Translations under genes and position numbers: made by a program
Part shown: positions 15,563 to 25,060 of the stretch, piece after piece
Numbering within the stretch: position 1 is the first letter of the stretch
Layout: every line of letters starts with the position of its first letter
Notes under the pieces: model-generated
The model's input: only the letters and a program-made list of their open reading frames with translations
What the model was told of the DNA's origin: nothing
Database searches by the model: none
From: Nocardia vulneris
GTDB taxonomy: Bacteria; Actinomycetota; Actinomycetes; Mycobacteriales; Mycobacteriaceae
Assembly (NCBI RefSeq): GCF_001613425.1
Contig: NZ_BDCI01000035.1
Location: 1-64,000, forward strand
Direction of reading: 5' to 3'
DNA: 64,000 nucleotides

Positions 15563-16297
15563 ATGGAGATGCTGCAGGGCAAGGTCGCAGTCGTGACGGG
15601 GGCGAACACGGGCATCGGCCTGGCGATCGCGCGAGCTTTCCGCGCCGAGGGGGCACGAGTGTTCGTCGCCGGCCGTCGCCAAGCGCAGCTCGACGAGGTC
15701 GAGGCGGAACTCGGCCCCGAGGTCACCGGGATTCGCTGCGACGTGGGCCGGCTCGAAGACCTCGACCGGCTCTACGCGACCGTCGCGGAGCGGGCGGGCC
15801 GGATCGACGTGCTGGTGGCCAATGCGGGGATCGGGATAGCTGCCCCGCTGGGCGAGATCACCGAGGAGCAGTTCGACGCCATGTTCACCACCAACGTCAA
15901 GGGCTCGCTGTTCACTGTGCAGAAGGCGTTGCCCCTGCTGTCGCCGGGAGCCTCGATCATTCTCACCGGGTCGACGGCGGTCTCGCGCCCCCAGCCCTAC
16001 CTGCCCGTGTACGGCGCGACCAAGGCCGCGATCCGCAACCTGGTCCGCGGGTTCGCCCACGACGCCGGCACACGTCGATACCGAATCAACCTGCTCTCGC
16101 CCGGCGGCACCCGCACGCAGGGTTTGCAAGAGCTCGTCTCACCCGACGAGCTCGCCGCCGCCGCGACATCGGTCCCATTGGGCCGATTGGCCGAACCAGA
16201 GGAAATCGCCGCAGCGGCAGTCTTCCTCGCCTCCGACGCTTCCAGCTACATCAACGGCTCCGAACTCGCCGTGGACGGCGGCTTCGCCCAGGTCTGA
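15563..16297 (+). CDS. Short-chain dehydrogenase/reductase (SDR)
   Basis: The 244-residue classical SDR has the cofactor motif TGANTGIG near the N-terminus, NAG at about 88-90, the catalytic Ser (LTGSTAVS), and Y-G-A-T-K with the Tyr and Lys four apart. The C-terminus SELAVDGGF is typical. It oxidises or reduces an alcohol or ketone with NAD(P); the substrate is unknown. ATAGGAGCTGAC precedes the ATG. It is controlled by the adjacent TetR according to the shared operators. Confidence 0.92.
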   Translation: MEMLQGKVAVVTGANTGIGLAIARAFRAEGARVFVAGRRQAQLDEVEAELGPEVTGIRCDVGRLEDLDRLYATVAERAGRIDVLVANAGIGIAAPLGEITEEQFDAMFTTNVKGSLFTVQKALPLLSPGASIILTGSTAVSRPQPYLPVYGATKAAIRNLVRGFAHDAGTRRYRINLLSPGGTRTQGLQELVSPDELAAAATSVPLGRLAEPEEIAAAAVFLASDASSYINGSELAVDGGFAQV

Positions 16298-16425
16298 GGC
16301 ACGCAAACACACCCGGGCACCGGACGAACAATCCGCCGCCCGCGACATGGCGCTCGCGCGCCGGGCGTGAGCGGCCGGACCTGAACCTGCGGATCCTGCT
16401 ACTCATGATGACGCAGGAGAGGCGC

Positions 16426-16447
16426 TACTATTCGAACATGAGTTCGA
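16426..16447 (+). promoter_or_regulatory. Perfect SOS box over a leaderless promoter
   Basis: TCGAACATGAGTTCGA at 16432-16447 matches the LexA consensus TCGAAC-N4-GTTCGA at all 12 defined bases. The ATG of the next gene is the first three of the four spacer bases. A -10 element, TACTAT, ends 6 nt before that ATG, so transcription probably starts at the A of ATG. LexA bound here would cover the start site. Confidence 0.75.
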
Positions 16448-16797
16448 CATCAGAGTCTGGGGTGCCGCGCACGGAGGGTACGGAGCCGGAGCTGATCGAA
16501 CCGGATGGGGTGGGGCATTATGCGGCCGCGGTCACCGTGCGGCCGCGGCCGGTGTGGGTTCGGTTGGATGCGATCGTGATTCGTGATCCGGGCACGCCCA
16601 AGCACACGAACGGTGCCGGAGTGATCATGACCGGGGAGCGAGCAGGGTTGCTCACCCACTGGGTGCCGACGGTCGCCGGGGACTGGATGGGGCGGGTGAC
16701 ATTCAGCGTGCAATACGCCGACGGCCGCCCTGACCTGGTAGTCCAAGGACAACTGGTCCCCGCCTACGCCCTGCGCCCCCGCACCGACCAGCGCTGA
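16438..16797 (+). CDS. Unknown protein, probably SOS-regulated
   Basis: The 119-residue product is not recognised. It has an acidic disordered start and a mostly beta region with VTVRPRPVWVRLDAIVIRDPG, GAGVIMTGERAGLLTHWVP and VTFSVQYADGRPDLVVQGQL. No membrane segment or nucleic-acid motif is visible. The ATG lies inside a perfect SOS box and is probably leaderless; an upstream ATG at 16405 would also read through the box. A strong palindrome lies 28 nt after the stop. Confidence 0.6.
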   Translation: MSSTSESGVPRTEGTEPELIEPDGVGHYAAAVTVRPRPVWVRLDAIVIRDPGTPKHTNGAGVIMTGERAGLLTHWVPTVAGDWMGRVTFSVQYADGRPDLVVQGQLVPAYALRPRTDQR

Positions 16798-16824
16798 ACG
16801 CCGGGTGCCGACTCCTGGACGCAC

Positions 16825-16885
16825 GATCACGAGGAACTGGTGGCGGGAGCCTCTCGACCGATGCCGCCACCAGTTCCTCGTGATC
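16825..16885. repeat. 61-nt palindromic element, copy A
   Basis: Two 22-nt arms beginning GATCACGAGGAACTGG are perfectly complementary around a 17-nt loop. Read on the minus strand, the inner part GGCGGCATCGG-T-CGAGAGG-CTCCCGCC matches the element at 31614-31674 apart from one base. It lies between the ends of two convergent genes and could terminate both transcripts. Confidence 0.75.
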
Positions 16886-16921
16886 AACCGACCAACACCC
16901 ACACCCGGGTTCGGCGCCTCC

Positions 16922-17520
16922 CGCAGCGCGCCACAACCCCGCGACCCACGCCCGCGCCCGCGACCTGCGCGGTTGAGTGAGGGTCTGGCCCAGACGCGAC
17001 ATGAACAACCCGCACGACACCCATCCGCACGACCTATAACCCGCGGACCTGCCCCGCGCACCCGCACCCACATCCGCACCCGCAGCGCGCCACAGCCCCG
17101 TGGCCCACGCCCGCGCCCGCGGCCCACGCGGTTGACTGAGGGTCTGGCCCAGACGCGACGTGAACAATCCGCACGCCGCGCGACACCCATCCGTACGACC
17201 TATAACCCGCAGACCTGCCCCGCGCATCCGCGCCCGCATCCTCGACACAACCCACGACCCCGGCGCAAGCCAGCGACCCGTGCGACGCACAGCCGCGTGA
17301 CACTGTGACCCGCGGATCTGGCGCCACGCATCGGCAGCGTGTCCCCGGCCCGCGACCTTCGGACGCTACCGCGCAATGCACGGCCTCAGTGCCGGCGCGA
17401 TGCCACGCCCGACGGCTCACGCCCAGCGACCCGCGGCTGATGCCCCGTATCCGCGACCTGCGCGGTTTGGCGAGGACCTGGCCCGCGGGCGACGCGAACG
17501 ACCAGCACCCCGCGCACCCG
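16922..17520. repeat. 159-bp tandem repeat downstream of polA
   Basis: Two long copies start at 16922 and 17081 (both CGCAGCGCGCCACA) and run to about 17245, with shared landmarks GAGGGTCTGGCCCAGACGCG and CGACCTATAACCCGC. A diverged third copy (GCGACCTGCGCGGTTTGG and GACGCGAACGACC) lies at about 17440-17520, just before the polA stop. Apart from the palindrome at 16825, the 16798-17541 interval has no supportable gene; its long frames come from the repeat. Confidence 0.75.
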
Positions 17521-17541
17521 AGGTGGACGCGGGGGCGGGAA

Positions 17542-20286
17542 TCAGTGGGCGGCGGAGTCCCAGCTGCGGCCGGTGCCTACCGAGACGTCCAGGGGGACGG
17601 AGAGGTGGATGGCGGCTGACATTTGGGCTTTGGCGAGGGCTTCGAGGGTTTCCTTTTCGCCTTCGGCGACTTCGAAGAGCAGTTCGTCGTGGATTTGGAG
17701 GAGCATGCGGGAACGCAGGCCGGCTTCCTGGATCGCCTTGTGCACGTTGATCATCGCCACCTTGATGATGTCGGCGGCGGTGCCCTGGATGGGGGCGTTG
17801 AGGGCCATGCGCTCGGCGGCCTCGCGGCGTTGCCGGTTGCTCGAGTCGAGATCGGGCAGGTAGCGGCGGCGGCCGAAGAGGGTGGAGGTGTAGCCGACCT
17901 TGCGGGCCTGCTCGACCACCTCGTACAGGTAGTCGCGGATACCGCCGAACCGGTCGAAGTACACGTCCATCTGTTCTTTGGCCTCGGTGGTGCTGATCTT
18001 CAGCTGGGCGGCGAGGCCGTAGGAGCTGAGACCGTAGGCGAGACCGTACGACATGGCCTTGATCCGGCGACGCAGTTCGGGTGTCACCTCGGCGAGCGGG
18101 ATGTCGAACGCCTTGGAGGCGACGAACGTGTGCAGATCCTCACCCGAGTTGAAGGCTTCGATGAGGCCCTCGTCGCCGGACAGGTGCGCCATGATGCGCA
18201 TCTCGATCTGGCTGTAATCGGCGGTCATCAACGACTGATAGCCGGCGCCGACGACGAACGTGTCGCGGATCTGCCTGCCGGTATCGGTGCGGATCGGGAT
18301 GTTCTGCAGGTTCGGCTCGGTGGAGGAGAGCCGCCCGGTGGCGGCGATGGTCTGGTTGAAGGTGGTGTGGATGCGGCCGTCGTCGGCGACGCACTTGAGC
18401 AGGCCGTCGACGGTCACCTTGAGCCGGGTCGCGTCCCGGTGCTCGAGCAGGTGCTGCAGGAACGGATGCTCGGTCTTCTCGAACAGCGATTCCAGCGCGT
18501 CGGCGTCGGTGGTGTAGCCGGTCTTGGTGCGCTTGGTCTTCGGCATGTCGAGCTCGTCGAACAGCACCACCTGCAGCTGCTTCGGGGAGCCGAGGTTGAT
18601 CTGTTTGCCGATCACCTCATAGGCGGCGTTGGCGGCCTCGTTCACCTTGTCGGCGAACTGCCGCTGCAACGTCTCCAGCTGGTCGGTGTCCACCGCGATG
18701 CCCGAATCCTCCAGCGTGGCAAGCACACTCAGCAGCGGCAACTCCATGTCCGCGAGCAGCGGCACCGATTCGATCTGCTGGAGTTCGGTATCGAGCGCGT
18801 CGGCCAGATCGGCGACCGCCCGGGCACGCAGCATCTCGGTCTGCGCGAGTTCGGCGTCGACGGCGTCTTCGTCGTCGAGCAGGGACAGCTGCGGGGTCTC
18901 GTCGGTCTCGGCCCGCAGTTCGCGCCGCAGATACCGCAGGGACAGGTCGTCGAGGTTGAAGCTGCGCTGCCCGGGACGGACCAGGTACGCGGCGAGCGCG
19001 GTATCGCTGGTGAGTCCGCCGAGGGTCCAGCCGCGGCCGCGCAGCGCGTGCATCGCCGCCTTGGCCTCGTGCAGCGCCTTCGGCACGGCCGGGTCGGCGA
19101 GCCAGGCGCCGAGTGCCGCTTCGTCTTCCGGGGTCAGAATGGCGACATCGATGTAGCCGCTCTCGCCGTCGCCCGCCGCGATGGCGAGCGCGCGCACGTC
19201 ACCGCTGCCCGGGGTGCCGCTGCCGACGATCGAAACGCCCTGCCGCACACCGGCCTTCGCGTGCTCGGCGAGCCAGTCCGCGACCGCGCCGACCTCGAGC
19301 GCGCCGCCGCTGATCTCGAAGCCCGCCTCGGCCTCGGGTTCCTTCGGGGCCAGCGTCTCGAACAGCCGGTCCCGCAGTACGCGGAACTCCAGGTCGTCGA
19401 AGAGCTGGTGGATCTTGTTGCGGTCCCAGGGCTGCTGCGCCAGCTGGTCGGGTGTGTAAGGCAGGGGCACGTCGCGCACCATCTCGGTGAGCTGGCGGTT
19501 GAGCACCACGCTGCTCAGGTTCGCCCGCAGCGCGTCGCCCACCTTGCCCTTCACCTCGTCCACCTTGTCGACCAGGGTGTTCAGGTCGCCGTATTCACGA
19601 ATCCACTTGGCGGCGGTCTTCTCCCCCACGCCGGGAATGCCGGGCAGGTTGTCGCTCGGGTCGCCGCGCAGGGCCGCGTAGTCCGGATACTGGGCCGGGG
19701 TGAGCTGGTATTTCGCGAACACCTCGTCGGGGGTGAACCGGGTGAGATCGGAGACGCCCTTGCGCGGGTAGAGCACCGTCACGTTGTCGTTGACCAGCTG
19801 GATCGCGTCGCGGTCACCGGAGACGATCAGCACCCGGAAACCCTCCGACACCGCCTGGGTGGTGAGCGTGGCGATGATGTCGTCGGCCTCGAAACCCTCG
19901 ATGGCCATCACCGGGATGCCCATCGCGCCGAGCACGTCCTTGGTGAGTTCGACCTGCCCGCGGAACTCGTCCGGCGTCTGCGACCGGTTCGCCTTGTACT
20001 CCGGGTACGCCTCGGTGCGGAAGGTCTTGCGCGACACGTCGAACGCCGTCGCGATATGCGTGGGCTTCTCGTCGCGCAGCAGGTTGATCAGCATCGCGGT
20101 GAAGCCGTACACCGCGTTGGTGGTCTGGCCCGTCACCGTTTTGAAGTTCTCCGCCGGTAGCGCGAAGAACGCGCGATAGGCGATCGAATGCCCGTCCAGC
20201 AACATCAGAGTCGGCCGGTCTCCCGGCGCGACTTCGCTGGTGGCGGACGCGGTGGCGGGACGCTGAGCAGTCGTGGGTGAACTCAC
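17542..20286 (-). CDS. polA: DNA polymerase I
   Basis: About 914 residues, family A polymerase with an N-terminal 5'-3' exonuclease (LLDGHSIAYRAFFALP; EADDIIATLT; SGDRDAIQLV; GIPGVGEKTAAKW) and a C-terminal polymerase. Motif A is DYSQIEMR at about 690 and motif C is QIHDELLFE at about 865. The middle 3'-5' exonuclease-like domain lacks the DxE proofreading pair, as in mycobacterial PolA. It fills gaps and removes Okazaki primers. The GTG at VSSPTTAQRP is preferred; a longer frame to 20340 is possible. It is a single gene, in the M. tuberculosis position relative to pdtaR. Confidence 0.97.
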   Translation of the reverse strand: MSSPTTAQRPATASATSEVAPGDRPTLMLLDGHSIAYRAFFALPAENFKTVTGQTTNAVYGFTAMLINLLRDEKPTHIATAFDVSRKTFRTEAYPEYKANRSQTPDEFRGQVELTKDVLGAMGIPVMAIEGFEADDIIATLTTQAVSEGFRVLIVSGDRDAIQLVNDNVTVLYPRKGVSDLTRFTPDEVFAKYQLTPAQYPDYAALRGDPSDNLPGIPGVGEKTAAKWIREYGDLNTLVDKVDEVKGKVGDALRANLSSVVLNRQLTEMVRDVPLPYTPDQLAQQPWDRNKIHQLFDDLEFRVLRDRLFETLAPKEPEAEAGFEISGGALEVGAVADWLAEHAKAGVRQGVSIVGSGTPGSGDVRALAIAAGDGESGYIDVAILTPEDEAALGAWLADPAVPKALHEAKAAMHALRGRGWTLGGLTSDTALAAYLVRPGQRSFNLDDLSLRYLRRELRAETDETPQLSLLDDEDAVDAELAQTEMLRARAVADLADALDTELQQIESVPLLADMELPLLSVLATLEDSGIAVDTDQLETLQRQFADKVNEAANAAYEVIGKQINLGSPKQLQVVLFDELDMPKTKRTKTGYTTDADALESLFEKTEHPFLQHLLEHRDATRLKVTVDGLLKCVADDGRIHTTFNQTIAATGRLSSTEPNLQNIPIRTDTGRQIRDTFVVGAGYQSLMTADYSQIEMRIMAHLSGDEGLIEAFNSGEDLHTFVASKAFDIPLAEVTPELRRRIKAMSYGLAYGLSSYGLAAQLKISTTEAKEQMDVYFDRFGGIRDYLYEVVEQARKVGYTSTLFGRRRYLPDLDSSNRQRREAAERMALNAPIQGTAADIIKVAMINVHKAIQEAGLRSRMLLQIHDELLFEVAEGEKETLEALAKAQMSAAIHLSVPLDVSVGTGRSWDSAAH

Positions 20287-20770
20287 GCCCCCGAGTCTAG
20301 GGACCGCCACCGACAAGGTGTTACGCCGACACCCATGCACGTCGCATCGAGTCTCGACACCCCCTCGTTGTGACGCACACCACCGCCCCCGCTACCCGAT
20401 CCAGGCGCACCTCAACCCCTCGCCCGACACCTGAGTAACCACCGCAGACACCGGGTTCGGAGCCACCGACAACACAAGCACCCAGTCACAACAACACGGC
20501 CCATGCACGCGAAGTCCGAAGTCCCTCGCGCCCGACGCCCCCGCTCCAGCGCCACACTCCTGCAACCCGAGCACTCACGACGCCACGCCCAAAAGCAACA
20601 CGCCCACCCTCGACTCCCGCACCCCTTCTGCGCCCCCGCACCCCCTATGCCACGCCGCAGCGAGTGCGAGAACCCAAAACCCGTGCGAGAACTCGGAACC
20701 AGTGCGCGCGGCCCTTCTCGGCGTCGGACTCGGGCGTGATGACGGCGCTTGCCAGGAAACCTGTTCCCGT

Positions 20771-21040
20771 GCACCACAGCTCGGAGCCCGTGCCCGGAAA
20801 TCAGCCGAACGACGCCGCACCCGAAACCCCCGCGCACCACACCGTGCCCCCGAGACAGAGTCGAGCCACGCGGTACAATCCCCGCACACAGCCAAACGAC
20901 GCCGCGCCCGCGCACCACAGCTCAGAGCCGTGCCCTCGAGACAGGGGCGAGCCACGCGGCACAATCCCCGCACACAGCCAGACGACGCCGCAGCCGTGCA
21001 CCACAGCTCGGAGCCGTGCCCGGAAAATGGGTCGAGCGAT
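20771..21040. repeat. Degenerate 63-86 bp tandem repeat upstream of polA
   Basis: Four units begin with GCACCACA at 20771, 20834, 20912 and 20998. Shared blocks include GCGAGCCACGCGGCACAATC, CCCCGCACACAGCCA and GACGACGCCGC. The array fills most of the divergent interval 20287-21066 between polA and the next gene. The rest of that interval has no gene I can support. Confidence 0.7.
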
Positions 21041-21066
21041 GCTGCGTCCGCTGGCACACTCACTTT

Positions 21067-21429
21067 ATGTCGACCAATCGTCGTCGACGCCTCAGCGCCG
21101 ACCCGCTCGACAACGCGGCTGCGAGCTACGAGACTCCACGACCCACCAAGCGATTCTGGACGGACCAGAACGGCACGACCTGGCGACGGCGCGGCCGGGA
21201 TCTGCTCGTTCCGTCGCGGGCGCGTCGATTGCTGCAGCATCCCGATACGGTCGTGTTCCACGATTACATCGGTGCGGCACACGAGGTGGTCGGACAGGAA
21301 CGCGCCGACCTCGTGCACCAGGTCGAGGAATTCTGGGCAGGCCGGGCCCACCCCATGGCCGACTTCCACCTCACCGAGTACCGCGACGCCGACCACCGTG
21401 TGATGGTCATGCTCGAAGAGCACTGCTGA
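21067..21429 (+). CDS. Conserved hypothetical protein
   Basis: The 120-residue product starts with a basic stretch (STNRRRRLSADPLDNAAASYE), followed by a compact region KRFWTDQNGTTWRRRGRDLLVPSRARRLLQHPD and an acidic helical C-terminus ending in LEEHC. No known domain is recognised. The start lacks a Shine-Dalgarno sequence, and the upstream repeat array seems to have contributed the promoter region. Codon use is normal for the window. Confidence 0.5.
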   Translation: MSTNRRRRLSADPLDNAAASYETPRPTKRFWTDQNGTTWRRRGRDLLVPSRARRLLQHPDTVVFHDYIGAAHEVVGQERADLVHQVEEFWAGRAHPMADFHLTEYRDADHRVMVMLEEHC

Positions 21430-21471
21430 ACCGGATCAGCACCACAACGCCGCTCCCACAAGGGACCCCAG

Positions 21472-21569
21472 CACGCCCGGCACACAACCTCACCACGCCC
21501 GGCGCACAACCTCACCACGCCCGGCACGCGTCCCGGGCACACATGCCTACACCCCGGCACACAACCTCA
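21472..21569. repeat. 22-bp tandem repeat reaching the stop codon of the DUF885 gene
   Basis: CACGCCCGGCACACAACCTCAC occurs at 21472 and 21494, in part at 21516, and again at about 21552-21570 as CCCCGGCACACAACCTCAC. The last unit includes the complement of the stop codon of the gene at 21567. Confidence 0.65.
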
Positions 21570-23243
21570 CAGCGTGGCGACAAGCTCCCGCAGCACCGGC
21601 AAACTCACCGAACCGGAGCCGAGCACCACATCGTGGAACGCCTTGATGTCGAAGGCGGAGCCGAGGCGTTCGGTGGCGGCGAGGCGCTGTTTGCGGATTT
21701 CCAGCTGGCCGACCTTGTAGCCGACCGCTTGGCCGGGCATGCCGATGTAGCGGTCCACCTCGGCGGTGATCTCGGCGAGCCCGACCGGCACGTTGGCGAC
21801 CATGAAGTCGATGGCCTGCTGCCTGCTCCAGCCTTTCGCGTGCAGGCCGGTGTCGACGACCAGGCGGCAGGAACGCCACGAGTCGCCCGACAGCATGCCG
21901 AGCCGGCCGAGATCGTCCTCGTACAAGCCCATTTCGTCGGCGAGCCGTTCGGTGTAGAGCGCCCAGCCTTCGACGAACGCGGTGTTCGCGTAGGACTGGC
22001 GCTGGAAGCGCGGCAGGTGGTCGAGTTCGTTGGCGATGGTGAGTTGCAGGTGATGGCCCGGGATCGCTTCGTGGAAGGCGACCGAGGCGGTTTCGAACCG
22101 GCCGCGACCGGTCGGGTGGTATTGGTTGACGAAGTAGGCGCCGGGCCGCGATCCGTCGGCGGCGGGCGGAAAATAGTACGCCGCAGGCGCATCCGCGGCG
22201 AGGAACTCCGGCATCGCGACGATATCGCACGATTCCTTGGGCAGCCTGCCGAACCAGTTGCCCATCTCGGCGCTCGCCGCGGCGAGGGCGCGCCGCGCGT
22301 CGAACATGATCTGTTCGCCGTCGGCGTAGCGCAGTTCCGGGTCCTCGCGCAGCCTGGCGAAGATCTCACCGAGTTCGGCGGTGCCGAACAGCCGCTCGCC
22401 GATGGTCGCGTATTCCTCACGCAGCCCGGCCAATTCGGTCATGCCGAGTTCGTGGATCTCCTCGGCGCCGAGTTCGGGCAGGGTGGTGTGGAAGCGCAGC
22501 TGGCGCCGGTAGATGTCCTCGCCGTCGGCGCCGAGCCAGCACAGGCCGGGCTTGTCGTCCGGGCGGCTCACCGGCACCAGTTCCTCGAACAGCATGTCCC
22601 GGTAGCTCTGGAACGCGGGACGGATGACATCCCTTGCCACGTCGGCCAATTCGGCCCGCCACGCCGCCTCGCCGGCCCAGCCCTCGGGGCCGGGGAAGGT
22701 GACGAACAGATCCTCGGACAGGTCCGAGGAAAGGTAGCCGTCGAGCTGATTCAGCGAGCGCTCCAGCGTGATTCGCGGGGGCGTGCGGCCCGCGGCCAGA
22801 CCGTCCCGGAACCGCACGACCGCCTGCCCGAGCAGATCGCCGAACTGCCGGAACCGCTGCACGAGCGCGAGCGCGTGCTCCGGTTGCGGGGCGTTCATCT
22901 GCGGTGCGATGGTGAGCACCCAGGCGTGCACGCCCTCCATCTGATCGGAGGCCAGCTCCGTCGGCCGCCACGCCAAACGGTCTATCGCGCCGGACAATTC
23001 GGTGCGCAGCAGGCTGTGCGTGACCCGGTCGGTCGCGTCGAGTCCCGCGGGGTCGAGCGCGTCGACCTGGCCGAGCAGCTCTTGCCAGGTCGACAGCAAC
23101 CGCTCGTCGGCGGCGGCGGACAGATCTTCGATCTTGTCGTCGAATCGCCGGTCGCCGAGCAACGTCGCGTCGCTCGGCCGGGCCGCCAGGAAGGAGTCCC
23201 AGTACCGCTCGGCCAGATCCCTCAGCTGATCGCGCTCAGTCAT
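21567..23243 (-). CDS. DUF885 family protein, probable zinc-dependent peptidase
   Basis: About 558 residues. The DUF885 signature HEAIPGHHLQ (an HExxxxHH-type zinc-binding motif) lies in the last third, followed by FVEGWALYTERLADEMGLY, the second conserved block. The first two thirds are helical. No signal peptide is visible, so it is probably cytoplasmic. The family is peptidase-like with few characterised members. Three starts occur within 36 nt; MTERDQL was chosen because it matches the usual beginning. Confidence 0.85.
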   Translation of the reverse strand: MTERDQLRDLAERYWDSFLAARPSDATLLGDRRFDDKIEDLSAAADERLLSTWQELLGQVDALDPAGLDATDRVTHSLLRTELSGAIDRLAWRPTELASDQMEGVHAWVLTIAPQMNAPQPEHALALVQRFRQFGDLLGQAVVRFRDGLAAGRTPPRITLERSLNQLDGYLSSDLSEDLFVTFPGPEGWAGEAAWRAELADVARDVIRPAFQSYRDMLFEELVPVSRPDDKPGLCWLGADGEDIYRRQLRFHTTLPELGAEEIHELGMTELAGLREEYATIGERLFGTAELGEIFARLREDPELRYADGEQIMFDARRALAAASAEMGNWFGRLPKESCDIVAMPEFLAADAPAAYYFPPAADGSRPGAYFVNQYHPTGRGRFETASVAFHEAIPGHHLQLTIANELDHLPRFQRQSYANTAFVEGWALYTERLADEMGLYEDDLGRLGMLSGDSWRSCRLVVDTGLHAKGWSRQQAIDFMVANVPVGLAEITAEVDRYIGMPGQAVGYKVGQLEIRKQRLAATERLGSAFDIKAFHDVVLGSGSVSLPVLRELVATL

Positions 23244-23297
23244 GAGCATGATCATGCCTCGAGTGCGGCCGCGCGGCACCGGGGTTCACTTCATCGG

Positions 23298-24056
<759 letters not shown>

Positions 24057-24064
24057 CGCTGCTC

Positions 24065-25060
24065 CTACCCGTTCGTCCCGTGTGCGCTTGCCGCCTCCGC
24101 GTCGGTGCCGTCGTCGGGCACCCCGAGGTAGGCGGCGATCACCGCGGGATCCTCCCGGATGGTGGCGGGCAGTCCGTCGGCGATCTTGCGGCCGAACTCC
24201 AGCACCACGATCCGGTCGGTCACGCCCATCACCAGGCGCATGTCGTGCTCGATCAGCAACACGGTGAACCCGTCGTCGCGGATCTTGCGGATCAGATCCA
24301 TCAGTGCCGACTTCTCGCTCGGATTGAACCCGGCGGCGGGCTCGTCCAGGCAGAGCAGTTTCGGCTCGGTGGCCAGCGCCCTGGCGATCTCCAGCCGACG
24401 CTGGTCGCCGTAGGAGAGGTTGCGCGCCTTCTCCACCGCCCGCGGTGCGATGCCGACGAATTCGAGCAGCGCCATGCCCCGCTCGATCGCGTCGTGCTCC
24501 TCCCGGCGATGCCGGGCGGTGCGGAAGATGGCGCCGGGCACCGAGGTCTTGTGCCTGGCGTCGGTGCCGACCACCACGTTCTCCAGCGCCGTCATCTCGC
24601 CGAAGAGCCGGATGTTCTGGAAGGTGCGCGCGATACCGAGCCGGGTGATGGCGTTGCGCTTGGTCTTGGTCAGCGGCGCGCCGTCGAAGTAGACGGTGCC
24701 CGACGCCGGCCGATAGACGCCGGTGATCGCGTTGAAGCAGGTGGTCTTGCCCGCGCCGTTCGGCCCGATGAGCCCGAGGATCTCGCCGCGGCGGATCTCG
24801 AAGCTCACCGCGTCCAGCGCGGTCAGGCCGCCGAACTTCACGGTCAGGTCCTCGGTGCGCAACAGCGGCGCACCGACGGCCGTCTCGATCTCGCGATGCG
24901 AGGCGACGGCCTCCGCGACCGCCTCCGCGTCGGCCAGGTCCGGGTTCACCGCGGTCAGATCGACCACGCCGGCACTGGGTTCGGTCTCGGGCTCGGCCGC
25001 GTACCCCGCGGCCATGTCCTCGTTGTCGAACAGTGCGCCGCCTGCGCTCGGCCCGGTCAT
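24065..25060 (-). CDS. livG: Branched-chain amino acid ABC transporter ATP-binding protein LivG
   Basis: The 331-residue ATPase has Walker A GPNGAGKTT, signature LSYGDQRRLEIARAL, Walker B LLCLDEPAAGFNP and the LivG-specific Q-loop TFQNIRLF. It carries an acidic N-terminal extension of about 65 residues before the ABC core, longer than usual. It overlaps livM by 4 nt, so translation is coupled. Confidence 0.92.
   Translation of the reverse strand: MTGPSAGGALFDNEDMAAGYAAEPETEPSAGVVDLTAVNPDLADAEAVAEAVASHREIETAVGAPLLRTEDLTVKFGGLTALDAVSFEIRRGEILGLIGPNGAGKTTCFNAITGVYRPASGTVYFDGAPLTKTKRNAITRLGIARTFQNIRLFGEMTALENVVVGTDARHKTSVPGAIFRTARHRREEHDAIERGMALLEFVGIAPRAVEKARNLSYGDQRRLEIARALATEPKLLCLDEPAAGFNPSEKSALMDLIRKIRDDGFTVLLIEHDMRLVMGVTDRIVVLEFGRKIADGLPATIREDPAVIAAYLGVPDDGTDAEAASAHGTNG

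Noticed and set aside
16886..17541. Several long arginine- and proline-rich frames on both strands
   Set aside because: They follow the 159-bp repeat unit, have no ribosome binding sites and show no known motif; GC-rich repeats produce such frames by chance.
20575..21423. A 280-codon minus-strand frame with repeated WC and GCVRGL stretches
   Set aside because: It is the translation of the 63-86 bp array and overlaps the better-supported gene at 21067; the composition is not protein-like.
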